Notes: a model not told the origin generated them from the letters alone. Numbered from the stretch's first letter, positions 8,940 through 17,672 are shown. The stretch is DNA of 38,490 bases from Bacteroidales bacterium (GCA_029098505.1 JAQXOE010000064.1:1-38490); one strand, 5' to 3'. Program-made: numbers and translations.

Positions 8940-10189
8940 ATGTCCATTCTGATTCTACGGGATTGAGGGTGCAGATTGTTGCATCTGCGTCCGATATTCT
9001 TTACGAAGCCGAGGGCAATGCTCCTGTAAGTCACCAGGATATAGCCCAATGGTGCTTCCGGAAGACTGATGCTGTCGCGATGGAGGAAACGGAGTGCTGT
9101 CTGCTTGTCCAGTTCCACCTCAGGATAGGAGCCGCGCTCGTAAGAAATGCTGAGGGCCCAATCCGGATCCGGCACGAAATCCTTGCCCTTGAACTCACCC
9201 TTGCTGACTCCCAGGCGCAATGGTCTCAAACGCTTGAGCATCTCCATCGAGGCGCTGTGCGACTGAGGGAGTTCCCTCTCCTCTCCGGAGGTTTTGACAA
9301 GGCAGCCGGCCCATTGCCCCTCACCGGGAACCTCACCGGGAACCAACAGATGCCCGCATCTTGTAGTTCTAATGCCGAAAGGATTCTCAGGCGGGACAAT
9401 GTCGCCGCCAAGCTCAGTTGCCGCCCATTCGAGATTCGAGTCATTCTCTGCATCTTCGAAGGTACAGGTCGAGTAAACAAGCATTCCTCCCTTTCGCAAT
9501 GCCGGCCAGACATCAGCCAGAATCCGCCTCTGCCGCTGTGAGCAGAGTTCGACCAGTTCCTCCGACCAGTCCTCCACCGCCTTGGGGTCTTTTCTGAACA
9601 TACCTTCTCCGGAGCAAGGCACATCAGCCAGGATAATATCGAAAAAGCCTTCGAAGCCGGAAAAGGCCTTCGGGTCCTGGGAGCAGACAAGCACATTGGG
9701 ATCACCCCAAAGAGCCACATTGTCAGACAGGACCGAAGCGCGCTGGCGCATCACTTCATTCGACACAAGAAGGAAAGAATCCCCGCAGACTGCTCTTAAA
9801 GAGGCTGCGAGATCGGTAGTCTTGCCACCGGGAGCAGCGCACAGATCGAGCACCCGCAAAGGACGGGACAAATCAAAGTGCTTCAGGGCTTCACGGAAAA
9901 GCCAGCCCACGAACATTGCAGAGCTGTCCTGAACATAATAGGCGCCCGCATGAAAAAGGGGGTGAAGAGTGAAAACGGGTCTCTCGGAGAGGATATAGCC
10001 GTATTCGCTCCAAGGGACACGCTCCGAATCCTTTAGTATGGGCAATCGGGACGGAACAGGCTTCGAAGGGTTGAGCCTCACTGAAACGGAGGCCTCTTCC
10101 TTCATTGCGCTTATCGCCGTGGCGGCGGCATTGCCACCTATCAGTCCCGAAAGGCGGTCGAAAAAGCGCTTGTCGTCGATGGATTGCAT
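8936..10189 (-). CDS. rsmF: RsmF/RsmB-type 16S rRNA (cytosine-C5) methyltransferase
   Basis: This 417-residue SAM-dependent RNA m5C methyltransferase carries the family motifs in order: DLCAAPGGKT (SAM loop, 115-124), NEVMRQR (144-150), DVPCSGEGMFRK with Cys192 (motif IV), and YSTCTF with catalytic Cys242 (motif VI). The C-terminal region has an RsmF-type domain (PLGYILVTYR, then GFVKNIGRRCNNLHP), as in YebU/RsmF proteins that modify 16S rRNA; E. coli RsmF targets C1407. The exact target site here is inferred. Two bases separate it from the upstream SRPBCC gene, and its stop overlaps the TPR start. Confidence 0.9.
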   Translation of the reverse strand: MQSIDDKRFFDRLSGLIGGNAAATAISAMKEEASVSVRLNPSKPVPSRLPILKDSERVPWSEYGYILSERPVFTLHPLFHAGAYYVQDSSAMFVGWLFREALKHFDLSRPLRVLDLCAAPGGKTTDLAASLRAVCGDSFLLVSNEVMRQRASVLSDNVALWGDPNVLVCSQDPKAFSGFEGFFDIILADVPCSGEGMFRKDPKAVEDWSEELVELCSQRQRRILADVWPALRKGGMLVYSTCTFEDAENDSNLEWAATELGGDIVPPENPFGIRTTRCGHLLVPGEVPGEGQWAGCLVKTSGEERELPQSHSASMEMLKRLRPLRLGVSKGEFKGKDFVPDPDWALSISYERGSYPEVELDKQTALRFLHRDSISLPEAPLGYILVTYRSIALGFVKNIGRRCNNLHPQSRRIRMDI

Positions 10190-10191
10190 TT

Positions 10192-10653
10192 CTATTTATT
10201 GAAAGGTGAACCTTTGAACATCGACGGGTCTATGCCCTCTGGCATCCTGCCCTCGGAAATGGCGACCATTGAATCGACTATCTTGTCAAGTGCTTCGCGG
10301 ATTTTGCTTCCGAGCATCATTTTCATCATCATATTCAAGTCGGCTGACACCTCTATGTGAAAATCGGTCTTTCCGGGTATTCCGGGATCATCGAAATTCA
10401 TCACAATCTGGAAGCCGAAGGGTGCACCGTAATCGACAAGGACTATCTTCGAGTACGGAGAACGCTCGTGAACCTTGACACCGATGCTGAAGCCTTGGAC
10501 AGTGGCATTGATGGTATCGAAATCAGCCACCACTCCTTCTTTATACTGTTCAGGAACCATCTGCTGGAAATTCCTCATATCAGTGAAGGCCATATAGAGA
10601 TCGTAGGGCGGTCTTGAGACTATGCCGTGCTTGCTTTCGTAAGTTGCTGCCAT
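10192..10653 (-). CDS. SRPBCC (START/polyketide-cyclase-like) family protein
   Basis: The 153-residue soluble protein has the SRPBCC pattern: an N-terminal strand entering a helix (ESKHGIVSRPPYDLYMAFTD), alternating strands, and a long C-terminal helix (MLGSKIREALDKIVDSMVAI). The fold forms a deep ligand pocket; the ligand and role are unknown. It is the first gene of the five-gene minus-strand operon, with a promoter element at 10715-10722 and a leader of about 55 bases. Confidence 0.75.
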   Translation of the reverse strand: MAATYESKHGIVSRPPYDLYMAFTDMRNFQQMVPEQYKEGVVADFDTINATVQGFSIGVKVHERSPYSKIVLVDYGAPFGFQIVMNFDDPGIPGKTDFHIEVSADLNMMMKMMLGSKIREALDKIVDSMVAISEGRMPEGIDPSMFKGSPFNK

Positions 10654-10672
10654 TATTTATTCTCTTTAATTC

Positions 10673-10703
10673 TTTCCAAAAATAAGGCACTTTTCTAAAT
10701 TTG
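10673..10703 (+). promoter_or_regulatory. Promoter for the NUDIX gene
   Basis: TTTC at 10673-10676, 19 bases, then TAAATTTG at 10696-10703. The -7 element is an exact TAnnTTTG match, the spacing is canonical for Bacteroidota, and the -33 has one mismatch to TTTG. The leader would be about 40 bases. Confidence 0.6.
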
Positions 10704-10714
10704 TGCCCAAAATA

Positions 10715-10722
10715 CAAAGATA
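10715..10722 (-). promoter_or_regulatory. -7 promoter element for the SRPBCC-rsmF-TPR-M13-permease operon
   Basis: Minus-strand TATCTTTG is an exact match to TAnnTTTG, about 62 bases upstream of the SRPBCC start. The -33 region at the usual spacing is poor. It overlaps a region that also carries a plus-strand promoter for the NUDIX gene. Confidence 0.55.
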
Positions 10723-10750
10723 ACACTTTTCGACCTTAATTATTACGACG

Positions 10751-11362
10751 ATGCACAGAATCTATTTCGAAAAGAGGAGCCTTGTCATTTGCGGCAATGA
10801 CGATCCCTCGTTGAGCGACCCGAACGCAGTGGAATTCAGGCTCGGGGACAGGCTCGACATTCACACCTTCGTCGGAATGTTCGAATCAAGCCCCTCACTC
10901 CAAAAGATTTATATTCCCAGCGACGACATTGAGGGCACATACAGAAGAGTTTGTAAAGAATTCAAGGAGGTCAATGCCGCCGGAGGGCTGGTGTCCAACA
11001 GGCGCGGAGACTATCTTCTCATCAACAGAAACTCGCTTTGGGACCTGCCCAAGGGACATCAGGAAGAAGGAGAAGACATTGCCGTCACTGCGCTGAGGGA
11101 GGTCCAGGAGGAGACCGGGGTGCTGGCATTGGAACTGAAGGACCTTATCTGCATCACAGATCACACATATGTCAGAAACGGGATCTGGCATCTTAAGCAC
11201 ACCTGGTGGTATGATATGTTGTACACCGACCCGGTGGACCTTACTCCGCAGAGGGAAGAGGATATCACCAAGGCAGCCTGGGTGGCCAAATCCAGTCTTC
11301 CACCTTATCTTCAGAATTCGTATCCTTCGATAGTGGAGGTCTTCCGAGAGGCAAGAACTTGA
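10751..11362 (+). CDS. NUDIX hydrolase
   Basis: The 203-residue protein contains a perfect Nudix box from Gly102 to Val124 (G-x5-E-x7-REVQEETGV), the Mg-binding catalytic helix for hydrolysis of nucleoside diphosphates linked to another moiety. A separate N-terminal region of about 75 residues precedes the Nudix domain and may determine substrate or partner. The substrate cannot be told from sequence. ATG at 10751 is the only sensible start. It is divergent from the SRPBCC operon and is followed 78 bases later by queA. Confidence 0.9.
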   Translation: MHRIYFEKRSLVICGNDDPSLSDPNAVEFRLGDRLDIHTFVGMFESSPSLQKIYIPSDDIEGTYRRVCKEFKEVNAAGGLVSNRRGDYLLINRNSLWDLPKGHQEEGEDIAVTALREVQEETGVLALELKDLICITDHTYVRNGIWHLKHTWWYDMLYTDPVDLTPQREEDITKAAWVAKSSLPPYLQNSYPSIVEVFREART

Positions 11363-11440
11363 AAATCCTGCCTTTATATGAAACTTTCTCAGGGAAATAC
11401 CGTATAATAATTATCATACGTTTATTTCAAAGTCACTATA

Positions 11441-12490
11441 ATGAAACTTTCACAATTCCAGTTCATGCTCCCGAGAGACAGGGTCGCACAGGAGCCGAGC
11501 CGCTGGCGCGACGAATGCAAGCTGATGGTCCTCCATCGCAAAACGGGAGAAATCGAGCATAGAGTATTCAAGGATGTAATCGACTATTTCGACAAGGGTG
11601 ATCTTTTCGTTTTCAACGACACCAAGGTATTCCCTGCCAGATTGTACGGAAAGAAAGAGAAGACGGGCGCAGACATTATGGTTTTCCTGCTTCGTGAGCT
11701 CAACAAAGAGCAGAGGCTTTGGGACGTTATCGTGGAGCCGGCCAGAAAAATCCGCATAGGAAACAAGCTCTATTTCGGAGAAAACGAGAGTCTGGTTGCC
11801 GAGGTTATAGACAATACCACTTCAAGGGGCAGGACACTCCGCTTCCTCTATGACGGCAAGTACGAGGACTTCAAGGAGCTCCTCTTCAGCCTTGGAGAGA
11901 TTCCTGTCCCTACCTGGGTAAAGCCGAAAATCACTCCGGAAGACAGCATCAACTATCAGACGATTTTTGCTGCGCACGAAGGTGCCGTCAGCTCTCCAGC
12001 TGCAGGTCTCCACTTCAGTCGCGAGCTCTTCAATAGAATGATACTCAAGGATATAGAGAAAACATTCATCACTGTCCATATGGGTATAGGCCATTTCAGA
12101 AGAGTGGATGTAGAGGATTTGTCAAAGCACAGGACCGATGCAGAGAGAATCATTATCGGAGAGCAGGCTGCAGAGGATATCAACAAGGCCAAGTCAGCAG
12201 GACACAAGGTAGTGGGTGTTGGAGTTACAGTTATCAGGGCCCTGGAGACCAATGTCACCCCGAGCAAGAAGGTGAGTCCTTGTGACACTTGGACCGATAA
12301 GTTCATCTTCCCTCCTTACGAGTACTCTATTCCGGATGCCATCATCTCCAATTTCCATATGCCGGAATCAACGATGCTGATGGCAGTTTCAGCTTTCGGA
12401 GGCTTCGACAATGTAATGAATGCCTACAAGGTCGCTCTCGAAGAGGGTTACCACTTCGGACCTTACGGAGACGCAATGCTGATTATATAG
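11441..12490 (+). CDS. queA: S-adenosylmethionine:tRNA ribosyltransferase-isomerase QueA
   Basis: The 349-residue enzyme transfers and isomerises the ribosyl group of SAM onto 7-aminomethyl-7-deazaguanine in tRNA, giving epoxyqueuosine in the queuosine pathway. Diagnostic blocks are FVFNDTKVFPARLYG near the N-terminus, EGAVSSPAAGLHF in the middle, TVHMGIGHFRRV, FHMPESTMLMAVSAFGG, and the C-terminal HFGPYGDAMLI. Length is as usual for the family. No other queuosine gene is in the window. A strong terminator follows at 12522-12566. Confidence 0.96.
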   Translation: MKLSQFQFMLPRDRVAQEPSRWRDECKLMVLHRKTGEIEHRVFKDVIDYFDKGDLFVFNDTKVFPARLYGKKEKTGADIMVFLLRELNKEQRLWDVIVEPARKIRIGNKLYFGENESLVAEVIDNTTSRGRTLRFLYDGKYEDFKELLFSLGEIPVPTWVKPKITPEDSINYQTIFAAHEGAVSSPAAGLHFSRELFNRMILKDIEKTFITVHMGIGHFRRVDVEDLSKHRTDAERIIIGEQAAEDINKAKSAGHKVVGVGVTVIRALETNVTPSKKVSPCDTWTDKFIFPPYEYSIPDAIISNFHMPESTMLMAVSAFGGFDNVMNAYKVALEEGYHFGPYGDAMLII

Positions 12491-12521
12491 AAAAAACAGC
12501 AATTTCTATAAAAAACATATG

Positions 12522-12566
12522 ATACTCCCCCTGATTTTATGAATTCAGGGGGAGTATTCGTTTTTG
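12522..12566 (+). terminator. Strong intrinsic terminator after queA
   Basis: A perfect 13-bp stem, ATACTCCCCCTGA (12522-12534) / TCAGGGGGAGTAT (12545-12557), with a 10-base loop and a T-rich tail (TTCGTTTTT). Confidence 0.9.
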
Positions 12567-12603
12567 TCACCTACCTTGCCTGCCGTAACAAACGCATTTG
12601 GAT

Positions 12604-13773
12604 ATGGAGAAGGAATACAGCGACAAAGTGTACTACTGCACCTTGAACAGGCTCTTCGGATTCAGGCCGGACATCATCAGGGGCATCATCGACTGCCTCG
12701 GCTCAGCAAGAGAGCTGTTCAAAATGAAGCTTGACAGTTTTTGGGGGCAAACGGGAGTCTTTGCCAAAATTGCCCCTATGCTCAATGAAAAGGAGCTTCA
12801 AGCCTCAGAGGAGGAACTGCTGATGCTGGGCGACAGAGGTATAGACTTCATCACAATTGCCGACAAGGCTTATCCCGAGCTGCTGCGTGATTGCCCCGAC
12901 GCACCTGCCGGTCTATATTTCAAAAGCTGCTCTCCTGCGGAGGAAGTCTTCAACAGACGCAGTCAAATCGCAGTCGTGGGCACGAGGGATATTTCACAAT
13001 ATGGCCGGGAATGGTGCCGGAGGATTGTGGTGACTATGGCTGAATCTGAGGGGAAACCATTGATTGTCAGCGGATTCGCCCTTGGAGTGGATATCACGGC
13101 TCATATTGCTGCACTCGAAACGGGATTGCCCACGGTAGCTGTGCTTCCTACCGGAATCACCGATGTTTATCCTCCTCAAAACAGAAAATATGTTGATAGG
13201 CTCACCAATACTCCCGGCTGCGCCTTCGTTACTGACTACCCCTGCGGAACCGTCCCCAAGGCCATCAACTTTCTGCGCAGGAACAGGATAATTGCAGGTA
13301 TCTGCAGCGGGACCGTTCTCATTGAATCGAAGGCCAAGGGAGGCGGAATGATGACCGCAAGGCTCGCGGCATCCTACAACAGGGATTTGATGGTATTGCC
13401 AGGAAGAGCCGACGATACCAGGTCCGAAGGCTGCAATCAGTTGCTGAAGGAGAAACTGGCTGAGCCAATAGTGGACGGAAAAGGCTTGTTGGAGACGCTG
13501 AGGCTCGGTCTGGAAATGAAAAGGACGAGGCCGGGGCTGATGGAAGAAATTGACACACTGTTCCGATGCGAACTCACGGATGTCGGGCTCACCGAAATCA
13601 AAGCCATAGCGAAACTGATTCAGAGATACAGAGGGATCAGCGCAGACGAATTGTCGGCAGCAACAGGTCTAAGCTACAGTAAAATAAGAACTTACACAGG
13701 GCTATTGGAATGCGGGGGCATCATTACCATAGATTTGCTCCAACGTTGTTCTTTGATGGTAAGGACGGTCTGA
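12604..13773 (+). CDS. dprA: DNA-processing protein DprA/Smf
   Basis: The 389-residue protein has a SAM-like N-terminal helical domain, a central Rossmann-like DprA domain and a C-terminal winged-helix-like region. DprA motifs visible are IAVVGTRDISQYG, the SGFALGVDITAH block (usually SGLARGID), LRRNRIIAG, and KGGGMMTARLA. DprA loads RecA onto incoming single-stranded DNA during natural transformation and is widespread even in species not known to be competent. The ATG at 12604 is chosen; an in-frame TTG at 12598 would add two residues. It follows the queA terminator; no clear promoter was found. tatD starts about 100 bases downstream. Confidence 0.93.
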   Translation: MEKEYSDKVYYCTLNRLFGFRPDIIRGIIDCLGSARELFKMKLDSFWGQTGVFAKIAPMLNEKELQASEEELLMLGDRGIDFITIADKAYPELLRDCPDAPAGLYFKSCSPAEEVFNRRSQIAVVGTRDISQYGREWCRRIVVTMAESEGKPLIVSGFALGVDITAHIAALETGLPTVAVLPTGITDVYPPQNRKYVDRLTNTPGCAFVTDYPCGTVPKAINFLRRNRIIAGICSGTVLIESKAKGGGMMTARLAASYNRDLMVLPGRADDTRSEGCNQLLKEKLAEPIVDGKGLLETLRLGLEMKRTRPGLMEEIDTLFRCELTDVGLTEIKAIAKLIQRYRGISADELSAATGLSYSKIRTYTGLLECGGIITIDLLQRCSLMVRTV

Positions 13774-13848
13774 AACAGGAAAAAGCACCTGTTGATAACT
13801 TGATGATAGCTTTTAGCGAGCTTTTAGGGTTTGTCGTCAAATTTTGCG

Positions 13849-13857
13849 TAATTTTGC
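13849..13857 (+). promoter_or_regulatory. -7 promoter element for tatD-ansA
   Basis: TAATTTTGC matches TAnnTTTG with the favoured following C. A TTTG at 13830-13833 is 15 bases upstream, shorter than the usual 19. The position predicts a short leader before the ATG at 13878 and supports that start. Confidence 0.5.
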
Positions 13858-13877
13858 AGCCACTATTAAGCAAAACG

Positions 13878-14645
13878 ATGCAATTCATTGACACTCATAC
13901 ACACCTGTCGGACCGGGCTTTTATCGGTGAGGAGGATGCTGTCATAAGCAGAGCCCTGGGTGCGGGGGTGGAGAAAATGCTCCAGCCTGATGTGGATTCC
14001 ACCGAAAGGGATGCTATGCTGGCACTATGCAGAAAGTATCCTGACAGCCTCAAGCCCATGCTCGGGCTCTACCCGGGTTCGGTAAAAGAAAACTGGAGGG
14101 ATGAGATAGACCTGATGATGCAGCATATTGACGAGAAGCCGGTTGCCATTGGTGAGATAGGTTTGGATTATCACTATGGAGCCGAATTCGCCGCCGAGCA
14201 GAAAGAAGCCTTCCGCACTCAGCTTGAACTGGCCGCAAGCCTGGGACTTCCCGTAAACATACATCTGCGCGAAGCTACCGACGACTTTTTCAAAATATTG
14301 GACGATTGCAGGCATCTTGGTCTCGTGGGAAATCTCCACGCTTTTTCCGGCAGCTATGAAACTTTCTGCCGTCTCAGCAAATATGGGGACTGGTTTGTCG
14401 GCATAGGCGGTGTGGTGACATTCAAAAACGCATCCCTTGCCGAAGCAGTCAAGAAGATTCCGCTCGACAGGATTGTTCTCGAAACGGACAGCCCGTATCT
14501 CACCCCAGTCCCATACAGGGGAAAGAGGAATGACAGTTCATACATTCCCGTCATAGCCGAAAAAGTAGCCTCACTTCAGGGAGTGGACATCGAGCAAGTC
14601 GCGGAGCAGACCACATTGAACGCAAAGACACTTTTCAACTTATAG
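13878..14645 (+). CDS. tatD: TatD family metal-dependent hydrolase (DNase)
   Basis: The 255-residue TIM-barrel amidohydrolase-type protein carries all TatD metal ligands: His7 and His9 (IDTHTHL), Glu93 (GEIGLDYH), His129 (NIHLREA), His154 (LHAFSG) and Asp204 (LETDSPYLTP). Family members act as 3'-5' exonucleases or endonucleases in DNA repair or turnover; the physiological substrate here is unknown. The reading frame is open upstream into dprA, but the conserved N-terminus (MQFIDTHTH) and the promoter element just upstream fix the start at 13878. It is 2 bases from the asparaginase gene, so the two probably form an operon. Confidence 0.94.
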   Translation: MQFIDTHTHLSDRAFIGEEDAVISRALGAGVEKMLQPDVDSTERDAMLALCRKYPDSLKPMLGLYPGSVKENWRDEIDLMMQHIDEKPVAIGEIGLDYHYGAEFAAEQKEAFRTQLELAASLGLPVNIHLREATDDFFKILDDCRHLGLVGNLHAFSGSYETFCRLSKYGDWFVGIGGVVTFKNASLAEAVKKIPLDRIVLETDSPYLTPVPYRGKRNDSSYIPVIAEKVASLQGVDIEQVAEQTTLNAKTLFNL

Positions 14646-14647
14646 CC

Positions 14648-15700
14648 ATGCAGTTCCAAAAGCATAACAGCAAAGCCTCCATACTTCTGATATACACGGG
14701 TGGCACCATTGGAATGAAAGAGGATCCCATCGAACAGACCCTTAAGCCCTTCGATTTCAAGCAGATACTTGAAGCCGTACCGGAACTTGGCAAATTCGCC
14801 TGCAGGATAGACTCTTACACCTTCGACCCGCTCATTGATTCATCAGACGTCGAGCCCTCTATGTGGCAGGCCCTCGCAGCGCTTATCCGGGACAACTACG
14901 ACTCCTATGACGGCTTCGTCGTGCTCCACGGAACAGATACGATGGCCTATTCCGCATCGGCATTGAGCTTTATGCTGGAGAATCTCGATAAACCCGTAAT
15001 CTTCACCGGGAGCCAGCTCCCGATAGGAAAACCGAGGACCGACGGAAGGGAGAATCTCATATCGGCCGTCGAAATCGCTTCCACCAAAAATGAAGAAGGC
15101 AGGGCAATGGTTCCGGAAGTCGCCATCTTCTTCGACTCTGTGCTGCTGAGGGGCAACAGGTCCACCAAGGTCAAATCCGAGCAGTTCGATGCCTTCCAGT
15201 CATACAATTACCCTCCCCTGGCGGAAGCGGGAATCAGCATCAGGTACAACAGCGCCCTTGCACGACCTGCGGAGCAATGCAGCAAGAGTCTGACCATCAG
15301 CGAGAAACTCGACACCAGAGTCTCTATCCTGAAAGTGCATCCGGGTATCACTCCCCAAGTCGTGAAGAATATCCTGCTCGGACCGGAAACCAGGGCCGTA
15401 ATCATTGAAACCTACGGTTCTGGCAATGCGCCGACCAAGGATTGGTTCATCAGAATCGTTGAAAAAGCCGCTTCAATGGACAAGATTCTGGTCAATGTAA
15501 GCCAATGCCTTTGCGGCAGCGTGAATATGAGCTTATATGCCACGGGCAAGAAACTTGAAGATGCCGGGGTAATTTCCGGACACGACCTGACCACGGAAAG
15601 CGCACTCGCCAAATTATTTTACCTGATGGGAAAATACGCGGAAAACAACGAAGTAAAACGACTTATGGGCGAGAGCATCAGGGGAGAAATCTCCAAATAA
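14648..15700 (+). CDS. ansA: Type I (cytoplasmic) L-asparaginase
   Basis: The 350-residue enzyme hydrolyses L-asparagine to aspartate and ammonia. Both active-site signatures are present: IYTGGTIGM near the N-terminus with Thr17, and VLHGTDTMAYSASAL with Thr96 and Asp97. There is no signal peptide, and length and motifs match cytoplasmic type I asparaginases. It starts 2 bases after tatD. The 126 bases after it, before exbB, contain no clear terminator hairpin or strong promoter. Confidence 0.93.
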   Translation: MQFQKHNSKASILLIYTGGTIGMKEDPIEQTLKPFDFKQILEAVPELGKFACRIDSYTFDPLIDSSDVEPSMWQALAALIRDNYDSYDGFVVLHGTDTMAYSASALSFMLENLDKPVIFTGSQLPIGKPRTDGRENLISAVEIASTKNEEGRAMVPEVAIFFDSVLLRGNRSTKVKSEQFDAFQSYNYPPLAEAGISIRYNSALARPAEQCSKSLTISEKLDTRVSILKVHPGITPQVVKNILLGPETRAVIIETYGSGNAPTKDWFIRIVEKAASMDKILVNVSQCLCGSVNMSLYATGKKLEDAGVISGHDLTTESALAKLFYLMGKYAENNEVKRLMGESIRGEISK

Positions 15701-15826
15701 AGTTTGCCAAATGAATTTTTTTTCCTAAATTGCAACGGTTTTTTTGAATAGCTGTGAAAAGGCTCCAGAACGAAAGATTTGTAACTATTTAATACATTAT
15801 TAATTAAAACACATTCTAAAACGATT

Positions 15827-16624
15827 ATGAAAAAGTTTTTCATGGTTTTGGCAGCGATGACCCTTATGGTTGTTTCTGCAAACATTGCATCCGCTCAGGA
15901 CGAGCAGGCTGCTGATGCACAGGCTGCAACCGAGCAGGTAGCTGCTGCCGATCAGTCAGGTGACATTGATCCATTCAACACAAAGTCTGAAGTTCCTCTT
16001 CACCAGGCTCTCAAGACAAAGTTCATCGAGGGTGGTGCAGGCTTCATGTCTCTCGTTATCATCTGTTTGATCATCGGTCTTGCTCTCTGTATTGAGAGAA
16101 TCCTTTATCTTTCATTCTCTAAGACCAACACCAAGAAGCTCGTTGAGAAGGTTGAGAAGGCACTCGCTGAGGGTGGCATCGAGGCTGCAAAGGACGTTTG
16201 CCGTAACTCACGCGGTCCTGTAGCAAGCATCTTCTATCAGGGTCTCCTTCGTTACGACCAGGGTCTCGACGTTGTTGAGAAGACTATCGTTTCTTACGGT
16301 TCAGTTCAGATGAGCAACATGGAGAACGGCCTTTCATGGATCGCACTCTTCATCGCTATCGCACCTTCTCTCGGATTCCTTGGAACCGTTATCGGTATGA
16401 TCCAGGCATTCGACGCTATCCAGGCTGCAGGTGATATCTCTCCTAACGTTGTCGCTGGAGGTATGAAGGTCGCTTTGATCACCACCGTTGCCGGTTTGAT
16501 CGTAGCTATGATTCTTCAGGTGTTCTACAACTACATCCTCGCTAAGATTGACTCTATCACCATCGATATGGAGGATTCTTCAATCTGCCTCGTGGACGTA
16601 CTTACAAAGTACCAGGGAAAGTAA
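15827..16624 (+). CDS. exbB: ExbB/TolQ/MotA-type proton channel protein
   Basis: The 265-residue protein has a cleavable-looking signal peptide (MKKFFMVLAAMTLMVVSANIASAQ), an Ala/Gln/Asp-rich periplasmic linker, and three membrane segments (about 72-95, 165-192 and 205-232). The conserved TolQ/ExbB block lies in the second and third (LGFLGTVIGMIQAF, then GGMKVALITTVAGLIVAMI). ExbB forms the pentameric proton channel that, with ExbD, energises TonB at the inner membrane. The gene uses many T-ending codons (GCT, GTT, CTT) compared with its neighbours, as expected for high expression. It leads a four-gene operon. Confidence 0.93.
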   Translation: MKKFFMVLAAMTLMVVSANIASAQDEQAADAQAATEQVAAADQSGDIDPFNTKSEVPLHQALKTKFIEGGAGFMSLVIICLIIGLALCIERILYLSFSKTNTKKLVEKVEKALAEGGIEAAKDVCRNSRGPVASIFYQGLLRYDQGLDVVEKTIVSYGSVQMSNMENGLSWIALFIAIAPSLGFLGTVIGMIQAFDAIQAAGDISPNVVAGGMKVALITTVAGLIVAMILQVFYNYILAKIDSITIDMEDSSICLVDVLTKYQGK

Positions 16625-16651
16625 TTTCAACAGTAGAAAACATCATCAAAC

Positions 16652-17077
16652 ATGAAGCTTAATAAAATATTCAAGATCTTGATGGTGGTGTTGATTCTCG
16701 TCTCTGTCGGCATCCTCGTCTGGGGTTTCACAGCCGGATGGACAGACCAGGCAGTTGAGCTCCTTATCAAGTGGACATACGCAATGGTTGCGATTGCCAT
16801 TGCAGCTACTATACTTGTAGGACTCATTATCAGCACCAAGAACAATCCGAAGAGCCTCATCAAGCTCGGAATCGGACTGGTTGTAATAGCAGCTATTTGC
16901 TTCGGCATCTATATGGTTTCACCTGGAAACCCTGCTGTCGGTTTGACTGGCGAACAGCCTGAAGCTGGTACGCTCAAAATAACTGATACAATTCTCAATC
17001 TTACATATCTTTCAGCCGCTTTGGCAGTAGTGTCAATCATCGCTGGAGAGATCATCATTGCTATCCGCAATAAATAA
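16652..17077 (+). CDS. Small integral membrane protein encoded between exbB and exbD, function unknown
   Basis: The 141-residue protein is almost entirely hydrophobic, with four predicted membrane segments (about 7-28, 40-62, 70-89 and 113-137) joined by short loops. I do not recognise a named domain. It lies 27 bases after exbB and 10 bases before exbD and shares their codon usage, so it is almost certainly co-expressed with them. A protein in this position is, to my knowledge, often found in Bacteroidota Exb clusters. It may be an accessory subunit or assembly factor of the channel (inference). Confidence 0.75.
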   Translation: MKLNKIFKILMVVLILVSVGILVWGFTAGWTDQAVELLIKWTYAMVAIAIAATILVGLIISTKNNPKSLIKLGIGLVVIAAICFGIYMVSPGNPAVGLTGEQPEAGTLKITDTILNLTYLSAALAVVSIIAGEIIIAIRNK

Positions 17078-17087
17078 TTAAGAGAAA

Positions 17088-17663
17088 ATGGCTAAGAAAA
17101 AAACTCCTGGACTCAACACCAGCTCAACTGCTGACATCGCGTTCCTGCTCTTGTGCTACTTCCTCATGACTACAACCATGGGTACACAGACAGGTCTCTC
17201 GCGTCGTCTTCCTCCTATGCCGGATCCAAACGCAAAGGTAGAAGACCAGAAGGTTAATCGCCGCAACATCATCATTGTAAAGATTAACTCAGCTGACAAA
17301 CTTCTTGCAGGTAATGAGCCTATGGACGTCAGCCTGCTTAAGGATAAGATCAAGGAATTCCTTACCAACCCTACCGACAGCCCTGACCTTCCAGAAAAGG
17401 AAATGAAGGACATCGAAGGATACGGTATGTACCCTGTATCAAAGGGTGTGATCTCTCTCCAGAATGACCGCGGAACCAGCTATCACGCATACATCGCTGT
17501 TCAGAATGAGCTTGTAAAGGCCGTTAACGAACTCCGTAACGAGTTCTCATACAAGAACTACGGAAAGGCTTTCGACAGACTTACAGAAGATCAGCAGGAA
17601 ATCGTCAAGACAGCTATACCTCAGAACATTTCAGAGGCAGAGCCTAAGGACGTGAAAAAATAA
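17088..17663 (+). CDS. exbD: ExbD/TolR family biopolymer transport protein, first copy
   Basis: The 191-residue protein has a short cytoplasmic N-terminus, one membrane segment (about 15-31) and a periplasmic domain. The essential membrane aspartate, equivalent to Asp25 of E. coli ExbD, is Asp16 in the TSSTADIAFLLLCYF motif. The periplasmic part is longer than in the second copy, with an insertion around residues 85-130. Together with ExbB it should convert proton motive force into TonB movement. Confidence 0.92.
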   Translation: MAKKKTPGLNTSSTADIAFLLLCYFLMTTTMGTQTGLSRRLPPMPDPNAKVEDQKVNRRNIIIVKINSADKLLAGNEPMDVSLLKDKIKEFLTNPTDSPDLPEKEMKDIEGYGMYPVSKGVISLQNDRGTSYHAYIAVQNELVKAVNELRNEFSYKNYGKAFDRLTEDQQEIVKTAIPQNISEAEPKDVKK

Positions 17664-17666
17664 AAT

Positions 17667-17672
17667 AGGAGG
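17667..17672 (+). promoter_or_regulatory. Strong Shine-Dalgarno sequence before second exbD
   Basis: AGGAGG lies 8 bases before the ATG at 17681, a perfect anti-16S match at ideal spacing. Nearly all other genes in the window lack such a site and are preceded by A-rich leaders, so this one stands out. Confidence 0.75.

Noticed and set aside
8963..9541. A 192-codon plus-strand open frame opposite rsmF
   Set aside because: Antisense to a methyltransferase with all catalytic motifs; no coding evidence of its own.
11417..11424. TACGTTTA as a queA promoter element
   Set aside because: It lacks the final G of TAnnTTTG and has no -33 partner at the right distance.
13776..13795. Inverted repeat AACAGG / CCTGTT after dprA as a terminator
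   Set aside because: Only six base pairs with no T-run after it; too weak to call.
13710..13877. N-terminal extension of tatD into dprA
   Set aside because: TatD proteins begin with the IDTHTH motif; a promoter element at 13849-13857 and ATG 13878 explain the start.
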